From assembly GCA_948579355.1 (NCBI GenBank), contig CAPAOV010000016.1, positions 13,466-64,111 of the forward strand: DNA of 50,646 nucleotides, given 5' to 3'. This stretch comes from an uncultured Eubacterium sp. GTDB lineage: Bacteria > Bacillota > Clostridia > Lachnospirales > Lachnospiraceae. A program made the translations under genes and the position numbers. The notes under the pieces were generated by a model. That model saw nothing but the letters and a program-made list of their open reading frames with translations, ran no database searches and had not been told where the DNA came from. Of this stretch, positions 40,701 through 47,452 are shown one piece after another (position 1 is the stretch's first letter; each line of letters begins with the position of its first letter).

Positions 40701-41282
40701 AATTTCAAAACGGAGAGATTCTTTTACTTTCATGGCCACCAGAAACTCTTCCATTCCTTGCAGCTTTGTATTCTTCTTCGTCAAATAGTAATATAAAATC
40801 TTACCGCTCTCGTTGCGGTACAAAAAGGCTTCCTGAAATTTATCGGATAAAAATAAGTCTACCCCGTGCTCCGGGTTTTCTTCGATTCTGTCCTGAAGCG
40901 CATGATAATCCCTGACCGCCCCTTTCTCATCCCGCAATTCCGGCGCTACGACACTGATATCATAAGGCACCTGTGCTTCGCCGCAATCAGTCACCAACAA
41001 AAGCTCACCCCGCAAATGCTCGCCCGGAGCCAGCTCTTCTGCATTTATTTCCATGGTAAGTTCATTGTCCGTTCCCTCGAAAAACGGAAGAAAATCAATA
41101 TGTACATCTTCTGCTGCCCCAAACCCTTTGAGCCTGCTTCCCCTGACATTTTTTAGAGAAAAAGAATATATCAGGCGTTCTCCGGACACTACTGATAATG
41201 TCAGCGGCTCTTCCGGCAGCACTAACTCAGGCGTCATATAGATAAAATTTCCTTTGGCAAGGGATAAGATTTTTTCTCTCAT
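37743..41282 (-). CDS. Large beta-sandwich/alpha-solenoid protein (DUF5717-like)
   Basis: 1179-aa soluble protein. The first 340 residues look like three beta-sandwich domains (VLPEEPLTLSVVSGERLIYSF, ELLLVTDCGEAQVPYDISV, FGQLILQTPYEKKIVQIE). The centre and C-terminus are long helical repeats (LYDFFVMTDTLHAICSML, FLYSYIVKNSSERPEFYRMY, FHLYRKKHYEKAAMEYLLRY). A further beta-rich segment lies near 730-760 and another near the end. No signal peptide or membrane helix. AGGAGG lies six bases before ATG 41282; the frame begins 12 codons earlier without one. It heads the operon, and its repeats suggest a scaffold for the Hsp70-like protein. Function unknown. Confidence 0.75.
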   Translation of the reverse strand: MREKILSLAKGNFIYMTPELVLPEEPLTLSVVSGERLIYSFSLKNVRGSRLKGFGAAEDVHIDFLPFFEGTDNELTMEINAEELAPGEHLRGELLLVTDCGEAQVPYDISVVAPELRDEKGAVRDYHALQDRIEENPEHGVDLFLSDKFQEAFLYRNESGKILYYYLTKKNTKLQGMEEFLVAMKVKESLRFEIHHESGNQISYELNGTDIQDTLRIRVNTWGHTGIYVTSTADFIEPHIHVLWTDEFEHKQDILEFTIVADKVPQGRRFGQLILQTPYEKKIVQIEAHNQWGEQERKINRAKKAAIATMIQMYLAFQEKRITRTNFQSFLKSNRYILEKVSGRYSLAMRGYIAIILCEEEDILSFFQETENLEVPPLGAETSKVESYITIQFVKTLYTKREEDKERLLHLIEAYEENGYQTSSLTYIRTQIDKRYRSLRLLEKDVRAQLEAGSSSPFLYSVMMQAYREDATLIASLDTVTVNTVDYGLKRDLTTKEVSMAVSFLAERLPFYDETVFRILQQLYDFFVMTDTLHAICSMLIRNEIRHVKYFPWFAKGVAKRLRLTDLFEYYMYTMDYEKVTRLPDVVLSYFQYENHLNATCKAFLYSYIVKNSSERPEFYRMYHTQIKEFAFHQLEHRRISPHLAVLYEELLDGEEIRDEVAVNVSHIMFSYGIWCDNEQMDGVVVVHKECEGETYYPLENGYTQVAIYTPNVQIYFVDDAGRYYTETIEYRMERLLDFDNFAWQCYEEGAECLPLLIHLAAKAERMAKIDEQHAEVLHRVLKRKKLREYMQQRVLLCLYDYYRETKNIPLLLEILDNIDSDKIKRERLGDVAADCIYQGMFDKATAMLCRGGVEQCELAALSMLVTELIQKNSGEFEPLLLKWAFHLYRKKHYEKAAMEYLLRYYMGDVATMASIYRICRKMPEVEMGEEADERLLAQLLFVDADLTEYVPLYQEYYEKGDNRMLAKAFLSRYAYEYVVERTELSEELFVLIEKEARYEKDLVMVLAALRYYREQKTFTGKLKEFVELSLEKCAGEGLILAFMKDYINKVNVPHEIENTVLVQYYSGTDRDVFLCEQKPDGEMERQPMKQVFPGVFTRELLLFGDEEKKCCIYEEETDEKTGLLTVRRAKDITVSQGFFRMVNEMIEAKEQEDEDKYREVRSAYERARYAAERLFVIH

Positions 41283-41308
41283 GCAGAACCTCCTAATCTT
41301 AATTCTAT

Positions 41309-41314
41309 AGTATA
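41309..41314 (-). promoter_or_regulatory. Extended -10 of the DUF5717-like operon
   Basis: TGGTATACT on the minus strand (TGn plus TATACT), with only a weak -35 (TTCCAT) 17 bases upstream. It is about 27 bases before the start codon. Confidence 0.5.
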
Positions 41315-41354
41315 CCATTTTTTAGAGAACAATGGAATAGTTTTATATTTTAAC

Positions 41355-41383
41355 TTGCGAAAATACTTTGACAGGACTATAAT
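41355..41383 (+). promoter_or_regulatory. Promoter of the HisC/CobD-like gene
   Basis: TTGCGA, 17 bases, TATAAT, about 51 bases before ATG 41435. Confidence 0.6.
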
Positions 41384-41434
41384 TGAGAAAAAATGCGGGT
41401 TCTGCATGAAAAACCTCATCTCAGGGAGAAAAAA

Positions 41435-42526
41435 ATGAAAGCAAAAGAACATTTTCATGGAAGTGATTTAGAAAAAATAGAAAAAATATATGGCGTACGC
41501 AAAGAGGATATCATCAGTTTTTCGGCTAATGTCAACCCCCTCGGGGTTTCGTTCCGTCTGCGCGACACGCTGACAACGCATATTGACGCCATTACCACAT
41601 ATCCAGACAGGGAATACACTTCCCTGCGCAAATGTATTGCCGGTTATGTGGGGACAAACGATGAAAATATCGTGGTCGGCAACGGTTCCACCGAATTAAT
41701 CTCGCTGTTTATCCAGATTACCCACCCGAAAAAGGCGCTTATCGTCGGCCCAACTTATTCCGAGTATGAGCGGGAAGTTTCGCTCGGCGGAGGACGCTCG
41801 CACTATTTCCGGCTTACCGAGGCAAGCGAATTTGTTCTGGACACGGCTTCTCTGACCGACGAATTGTCGCACGATGTTGACCTCCTCATCCTGTGCAACC
41901 CCAACAACCCGACTTCCTCGGTTATTAAACGGACGCAGATGAGAGACATTTTAGATTTTTGCAAGCGAAAATCCATCACCGTGCTCGTAGATGAAACCTA
42001 TGTCGAATTTACGGAAGAACCGGAGGCAGTGACCGCCGTACCGCTTACCGAATATTACAATAATATTATTATCCTGCGCGGCATTTCCAAGTTTTTTGCC
42101 GCTCCCGGACTGCGCCTCGGATATGCTGTCTGCGGAAACCGTGATTTACTAAAAGAAATCAATCAAAAGAAAAATCCGTGGACTATCAATTCCCTTGCCG
42201 CCATCGCCGGAGAAATTATGTTTACCGACGGGGAATATATTCGCCAGACAAGGGAATTAATCGCCGGCGAGCGCACACGTATTTACCAACAGTTGGAGAA
42301 ATGCGAAAACTATAAACCCTTTTATCCCAATGCTAATTTTGTGCTTGTCAAAATTATAAAGGGTAATTTTACGTCAGTAGACGTGTTCGACGCCGCGATT
42401 CGCAACAATCTTATGATACGCGACTGCTCCTCTTTCCCTTTCCTCAACCACCAGTATCTGCGCTTCTGTTTCATGAAGCCGGAAGATAACGATGCCCTGT
42501 TAAAAGTACTGTTTTCTATGCATTAG
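41435..42526 (+). CDS. HisC/CobD-like PLP-dependent aminotransferase
   Basis: 363-aa class II PLP enzyme. It opens with HFHGSDLEKIEKIYGV and FSANVNPLGVS, typical of the CobD/HisC group. The PLP Lys is in LRGISKFFAAPGLRLGYA, and CNPNNPTSSV and VDETYVEFTEEP are cofactor-contact motifs. HisC makes histidinol phosphate; CobD decarboxylates threonine phosphate for cobalamin. Neither pathway has other genes here, so I leave the symbol empty. ATG 41435 follows GGGAG. Its 3' end overlaps the arylsulfotransferase gene by 11 bases. Confidence 0.85.
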   Translation: MKAKEHFHGSDLEKIEKIYGVRKEDIISFSANVNPLGVSFRLRDTLTTHIDAITTYPDREYTSLRKCIAGYVGTNDENIVVGNGSTELISLFIQITHPKKALIVGPTYSEYEREVSLGGGRSHYFRLTEASEFVLDTASLTDELSHDVDLLILCNPNNPTSSVIKRTQMRDILDFCKRKSITVLVDETYVEFTEEPEAVTAVPLTEYYNNIIILRGISKFFAAPGLRLGYAVCGNRDLLKEINQKKNPWTINSLAAIAGEIMFTDGEYIRQTRELIAGERTRIYQQLEKCENYKPFYPNANFVLVKIIKGNFTSVDVFDAAIRNNLMIRDCSSFPFLNHQYLRFCFMKPEDNDALLKVLFSMH

Positions 42527-44462
42527 AAACTTTCTTTACAAAGCGCTTTTCGGTTCTGTAAACGACACCGCCGTCTGCTTCTAAGTATATTTCATATTGG
42601 TCGGCCGCCAGAGGGCGAATAGGCAGAGCAAGGTAATACTGAAACGAAGCGAATTTGGACGGCGCTTTCTGCACCGTACCATGGTAATCCATGGCATACG
42701 TCTGTTTCGTTCCGCGCACCCAGACTTTACCTATCTGGTGGTCTTTTCCATATATCATCAGCATATCTTCATAAAATTGAATCTTGGAAGAAAAATTCTT
42801 AATCGGAGAGCACTGTACCAATGGCGCCTCTTCGCATATTTCCCAATCCCTGTCCTCCGTTCCGATTAAGTAGCGGGTCGAAACCGGCATGGACAGGCAG
42901 AAACTCTCAAATGGCACGGAAAACGGATAGGCGCGGTAAAAAGTTTGCCGAACAAGACAGCGGTTGACGACTTCTTCCGTGCCGTGCGTATATTCCGTTA
43001 TCATTCCGCCATATCCGTCAATTTTCTTTTCAAGGCAGCCGCTCATGGCAAATACCCTGTCACCGGACAAAATGCCGTTCGAACGAATAATGGATTTTTC
43101 TGTCGCATACTGGTGCTCCAGACGGACGCGCCCGTTCTTTTCGTCCAGCACATATATTTTCACGTAAGAATTTTCATCCTCGTCAAAAGACGGCACCGGA
43201 CGCCTTTTACTCCAATGATTGTCATAGATTATCAGTCTTTTCTCTTCCCCACCCTCTTCTTTCAGCATATAGGCAGCGTGCGCCTGATAACAAAACGACA
43301 GGTCGCCCTCCGGCTGCAAAACCTTTTCCTCGTATTTGGTTCCTTTCCAAAATTCCGTATCACATAAAATCCATTTCAGTTCATTTGTCTGCCAGTCCAC
43401 CTTAATGACTGAATGCAGGTTTCTCATGCAAATGATGACGCTGTGGTCTTCTTCCTCATAAGAGACTGTATTTACATGCGCCCAGTCAAAATAATCAAAA
43501 TAGGAGTGTTCCGACAATACCTCTTCCAGACAAAGCGTTTTTACAATTTCTCCGGTATCCCTGTCTATTTCAATAATGGCGTCTTCCACCCATTCATTCA
43601 TTGAACTCGAGGCAGCAATCAGATTTCCGCCCGGTTTCATCTCGCATCCATCGTGATGAATCCCCTCCGGCACATAGTATTCATGATACACTCTCCCCAG
43701 AAAATCCATCTCCTGACAGAGAACGGAGTGCGGATTTGCATAAGAGGGCGCGCAGATATCTTTAACTAAAAACAAAAAACGTCCTCCCGATAACAAAAAT
43801 ACGCCATAGGATTTCGGCTTACGGCTGAGATAATAACGCACCTCCCCCTTTTCATCGAAAACGTAAGGATATCTCGTATCGCCGCCAAAGACAAACGTCA
43901 TTGGGGTTGCGCTGTCTTTTGTCTTCTCTTCCATGCGTATCATGTTTTCCAAGGACTTCGGCAATGGTTTCGTCTGGGCATATACTTTTCTTTTCAGGCA
44001 GACTTCCCCTTTATCATCCAGAAACTCAAGCGTGATTTCATTTTCCCTGCCGGCATGCAAATAGAACACCGGAATACGGTGTCTCGTTGTCCGTTCCGTC
44101 GTCAACGAGTAATCCCTGCCGTCTTCAAGCGATACTCTCACCGCATAAGGCACTTGTGTTGTCAGTAAAATGAGCGCTGTCAACGGCGCCTGACGATACG
44201 GATTCATTACGACCAGCATATGATTCTCCGAATATTTTTTCTTGTCCAGCAACGCTTCATAATATTGCTCTAACATAGAAGAAATTCTGGCATGGCTTTT
44301 TTTGATTTGAATCTTTGTGCTAATCTGCTCCGCAAACATTTTCCTGTTTCCCCCACACATACACTCTAACATACGGCATATATCCTGCCCCGAACGCACG
44401 GTAGCATATGGATTTTTCCAATAATTGCTCCAACGGATTTTTATTTTCTCATACCGTCCCAT
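42516..44462 (-). CDS. Aryl-sulfate sulfotransferase, no signal peptide
   Basis: 648-aa AssT-type PAPS-independent sulfotransferase. The N-terminal beta domain (VPYAVRVSLEDGRDY, ENEITLEFLDDKG) precedes the six-bladed propeller. The catalytic set looks complete by motif: HHDG near residue 250, WAHVNTV, an Arg in CMRNLHSVIKV and the key His in YQAHAAYM. It moves sulfate from a phenolic sulfate to another phenol. Most known enzymes are exported, yet this one starts with WSNYWKNPYATVRSG and has no signal. ATG 44462 has AGGAGG seven bases ahead, inside a palindrome. Confidence 0.88.
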   Translation of the reverse strand: MGRYEKIKIRWSNYWKNPYATVRSGQDICRMLECMCGGNRKMFAEQISTKIQIKKSHARISSMLEQYYEALLDKKKYSENHMLVVMNPYRQAPLTALILLTTQVPYAVRVSLEDGRDYSLTTERTTRHRIPVFYLHAGRENEITLEFLDDKGEVCLKRKVYAQTKPLPKSLENMIRMEEKTKDSATPMTFVFGGDTRYPYVFDEKGEVRYYLSRKPKSYGVFLLSGGRFLFLVKDICAPSYANPHSVLCQEMDFLGRVYHEYYVPEGIHHDGCEMKPGGNLIAASSSMNEWVEDAIIEIDRDTGEIVKTLCLEEVLSEHSYFDYFDWAHVNTVSYEEEDHSVIICMRNLHSVIKVDWQTNELKWILCDTEFWKGTKYEEKVLQPEGDLSFCYQAHAAYMLKEEGGEEKRLIIYDNHWSKRRPVPSFDEDENSYVKIYVLDEKNGRVRLEHQYATEKSIIRSNGILSGDRVFAMSGCLEKKIDGYGGMITEYTHGTEEVVNRCLVRQTFYRAYPFSVPFESFCLSMPVSTRYLIGTEDRDWEICEEAPLVQCSPIKNFSSKIQFYEDMLMIYGKDHQIGKVWVRGTKQTYAMDYHGTVQKAPSKFASFQYYLALPIRPLAADQYEIYLEADGGVVYRTEKRFVKKVSNA

Positions 44463-44467
44463 ACGAA

Positions 44468-44500
44468 AACCTCCTATCACAATATCTATGATAGGAGGTT
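44468..44500 (-). promoter_or_regulatory. Perfect 12-bp palindrome enclosing the sulfotransferase ribosome binding site
   Basis: AACCTCCTATCA (minus strand 44500-44489) and TGATAGGAGGTT (44479-44468) pair perfectly around a 9-base loop, placing the AGGAGG site wholly in the stem, five bases before the ATG. It may be an RNA switch, or an operator in DNA. A TTGACA (44513-44518 region on the minus strand) with TATCAT 19 bases on overlaps it. Confidence 0.65.
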
Positions 44501-44586
44501 AGCAAACTAAAATGTCAAAACATTTCCTTTTTTATGGCATAAATTGGGTATTCCTGCGTCATAAATGTGTCTCGGAAGAGAGGATG

Positions 44587-47163
44587 TCAGCGAATTAGCA
44601 ACTGCCTCGATTCCACATCCAGCGTCAAGTGTTCTCCAGCCGAGACTTCATCCGCCAATATCTTCTTTGCCAATAGCGTTTCCACGTTTTTCTGCAAATA
44701 TCGTTTCAGCGGTCTGGCTCCATACGCCGAATCGTAAGCTTGCTGCGTAATAAAATCTCTCGCCGTATCCGTCAGCGACAATTCCAGTTCCTTATCGGCA
44801 ATGCGGCGATTGATATCTGCCAGCAGCAAGTCGATAATACCGGAAATATTTTCTTTTGTCAGCGGTTTAAACATAATAATTTCATCTAAACGGTTGAGAA
44901 ATTCCGGACGAAAGCTGCTCTTTAACTGCTCCATAACTAACGCCTCGCTCTCTGCTGCCACATTTCCCTCGGCGTCAATGCCCTCCAGCAAATACTCGGC
45001 CCCCAGATTGGACGTCATGATGAGAATCGTATTTTTAAAATCGACTGTGCGGCCTTGCGAGTCCGTCACCCGTCCGTCATCCAACACCTGCAGCAATACG
45101 TTAAACACATCCGGATGCGCTTTCTCTATCTCATCAAAAAGTACAACGGAATATGGTTTCCGGCGTACCGCTTCTGTCAGTTGTCCCCCCTCCTCATAAC
45201 CGACATATCCGGGAGGCGCTCCTATCAGGCGTGACACGGAATATTTCTCCATATATTCGCTCATATCAATACGAACCATATTGGATTCATTGTCAAATAA
45301 ACATTCTGCAAGACTCTTGGCAAGTTCTGTCTTGCCTACCCCAGTCGGCCCTAAAAACAGAAAAGAGCCAATCGGTTTGTTCGGGTCTTTGATACCGGCT
45401 TTGGAGCGTATAATAGCTTCCGTCACTTTGGTTACACCGTCCTCCTGCCCAATCACGCGGCGGTGAAGTTCCTCGTCCAGATGAAGCGTTTTATTTCTCT
45501 CCGATTCGGTCAGCTTGGCAACCGGAATCCCCGTCCAGCGGGAAATAATCTTGGCAATCTCTTCGTCGGTGACGCTCTCGTGTACCATCGAAAGTTCTCC
45601 CTGCCGCTTCTGCTCTTCCGCCTCCTGCAGCTTCTTCTGCAACTGCGGAAGCTGGCCGTATTGTAATTCCGAAACCAATTCCAGATTGTAATTGCGCTGT
45701 GCCAGCTCAATTTGATTGTTTATATCTTCAATCTGCGTTTTCAGCGCATGCACCTGCTCCAAAGAAGATTTTTCGTTATCCCAGCGCGCTTTCTGTCCGG
45801 CAAATTCCTCTCGCAGCTCCGCCAGCTCTTTTTGCAATTCGGCCAGACGGCCCTGACTGAGATTATCCGTTTCCTTTTTTAACGCCACCTCTTCTATTTC
45901 CATCTGCATAATGCGCCGCTGTATTTCATCCAGCTCCGTCGGCAGCGAATCAAGCTCCGTCTTAATGAGCGCACACGCCTCGTCTACCAAATCAATAGCT
46001 TTGTCCGGCAGAAAGCGGTCGCTGATATACCGGTTTGACAATACGGCCGCTGAAACAAGCGCGCCGTCGGTAATCTTTACGCCGTGGAATACCTCATAAC
46101 GGTCTTTTAATCCGCGCAAAATAGATATCGTATCTTCCACCGTCGGCTCTTCTACAAGCACAGGCTGGAACCGCCGCTCAAGCGCCGCATCTTTCTCAAT
46201 ATATTGACGGTACTCATCGAGCGTAGTAGCGCCGATACAGTGCAGTTCCCCGCGCGCCAGCATCGGTTTCAGCAGATTTCCGGCATCCATGGCGCCATCC
46301 GTCTTTCCCGCCCCGACAATCGTGTGCAGTTCATCAATAAAAAGAATACTCTGCCCATCACTCTGTTTTATTTCCTCTAATACGGCTTTTAACCGTTCTT
46401 CAAATTCGCCGCGGTATTTGGCTCCGGCAATCAACGCGCCCATATCAAGAGAAAACACCTGTTTATCTTTTAACGAATCCGGCACGTCGCCTCTGACGAT
46501 TCTCTGCGCCAAACCTTCCACTGCTGCCGTCTTGCCGACACCCGGCTCACCGATTAACACCGGATTATTTTTTGTCTTGCGCGATAAGATGCGTATCATG
46601 TTCCGTATCTCGGCGTCACGGCCTATGACAGGGTCCAGTTTTTGCTCTTTCGCGCGCTGCACAAGGTCGGTCGCATATTTTTCGAGACTTTCATAGATAG
46701 CTTCCGGATTATCTGTAGTCACCCTCTGATTTCCGCGCACTTTCGATAACGCCTGCAAAAACCGCTCTCGGTCAATACGCATCTCTTTCCATAACTCTTT
46801 CAGCTCTTTCGATGGATGTTTGAGCATACTCAGAAATAAATGCTCAACCGAAATATATTCGTCGCCCATCTCTTTCGCTTCACTCTCTGCATAAACAATT
46901 ACTTTATTGAAATCGTTTGACGGATAAATCTGACCGCCCTCGACTTTCGGCCTCTTTTTTATCAACCCCTCAACCTGAGCCGTCAACACCTCGGGAGAGA
47001 TATCCATCTTCTGTATGAGCTCTGCCAGCAGACTGCCCTCAATCGTGAGCATTCCATAAAGCAGATGTTCCTGCGCTATCTCCTGATTACCAAAATCATA
47101 AACAATTTTACCAACACCGTTTATAATCTCTTCCGCCTTTTGTGTAAACTTCGTACCACCCAT
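44587..47163 (-). CDS. clpB: ATP-dependent disaggregase ClpB
   Basis: 858-aa Hsp100. The N domain (FTQKAEEIINGVGKIVYDF) is followed by AAA-1 with GEPGVGKTAAVEG and GALIAGAKYRGEFEERLK, the coiled-coil middle domain (about 400-520), and AAA-2 with GPTGVGKTELAKSL and SEYMEKYSVSRLIGAPPGYVGYEEGG in two pieces. It works with DnaK to dissolve aggregates. The start is ATG 47163 with GGGAG eight bases before; the GTG six codons earlier is less likely. Its promoter carries a CIRCE operator, so HrcA represses it until heat stress. Confidence 0.97.
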   Translation of the reverse strand: MGGTKFTQKAEEIINGVGKIVYDFGNQEIAQEHLLYGMLTIEGSLLAELIQKMDISPEVLTAQVEGLIKKRPKVEGGQIYPSNDFNKVIVYAESEAKEMGDEYISVEHLFLSMLKHPSKELKELWKEMRIDRERFLQALSKVRGNQRVTTDNPEAIYESLEKYATDLVQRAKEQKLDPVIGRDAEIRNMIRILSRKTKNNPVLIGEPGVGKTAAVEGLAQRIVRGDVPDSLKDKQVFSLDMGALIAGAKYRGEFEERLKAVLEEIKQSDGQSILFIDELHTIVGAGKTDGAMDAGNLLKPMLARGELHCIGATTLDEYRQYIEKDAALERRFQPVLVEEPTVEDTISILRGLKDRYEVFHGVKITDGALVSAAVLSNRYISDRFLPDKAIDLVDEACALIKTELDSLPTELDEIQRRIMQMEIEEVALKKETDNLSQGRLAELQKELAELREEFAGQKARWDNEKSSLEQVHALKTQIEDINNQIELAQRNYNLELVSELQYGQLPQLQKKLQEAEEQKRQGELSMVHESVTDEEIAKIISRWTGIPVAKLTESERNKTLHLDEELHRRVIGQEDGVTKVTEAIIRSKAGIKDPNKPIGSFLFLGPTGVGKTELAKSLAECLFDNESNMVRIDMSEYMEKYSVSRLIGAPPGYVGYEEGGQLTEAVRRKPYSVVLFDEIEKAHPDVFNVLLQVLDDGRVTDSQGRTVDFKNTILIMTSNLGAEYLLEGIDAEGNVAAESEALVMEQLKSSFRPEFLNRLDEIIMFKPLTKENISGIIDLLLADINRRIADKELELSLTDTARDFITQQAYDSAYGARPLKRYLQKNVETLLAKKILADEVSAGEHLTLDVESRQLLIR

Positions 47164-47268
47164 GACAAACACTCCCTTCACGATTTAGTATGCGGATTTA
47201 GACACGTTGTATCCGGCACCTAATCCAATACAAACTTTATTGTTATACTTTATATAGAACACAGGTAC

Positions 47269-47297
47269 AGTATAACGCAAGTTGTTAGCACTGTCAA
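47269..47297 (-). promoter_or_regulatory. clpB promoter
   Basis: TTGACA, 17 bases, TATACT on the minus strand. The -35 box lies inside the CIRCE element. Confidence 0.8.
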
Positions 47298-47311
47298 GGG
47301 GTGAGTGCTAA
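47285..47311. promoter_or_regulatory. CIRCE operator (HrcA site)
   Basis: TTAGCACTG, nine bases, GAGTGCTAA: the CIRCE consensus with a single base off in one arm. Confidence 0.9.
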
Positions 47312-47332
47312 TTTGATTTGAAAAGACAAGAA

Positions 47333-47370
47333 GAATCCCCGAACTGTGCTGCAACACGGTTCGGGGATTC
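47333..47370 (-). terminator. Terminator of the beta-galactosidase gene
   Basis: A 16-bp stem (47333-47348 with 47355-47370, one G-T pair) and a 6-base loop, followed on the minus strand by TTCTTGTCTTTT. It may serve both strands. Confidence 0.8.
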
Positions 47371-47452
47371 GTTCTTTTGTCCAAATGGACTCGTCATTAC
47401 TTTTTGCCTATTGGCATTATAGCATATGCAAATTTTAATTACAAGATACATT

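Noticed and set aside
44801..45199. Plus-strand open frames over clpB
   Set aside because: They are shadow frames opposite a clearly conserved gene and lack ribosome binding sites.
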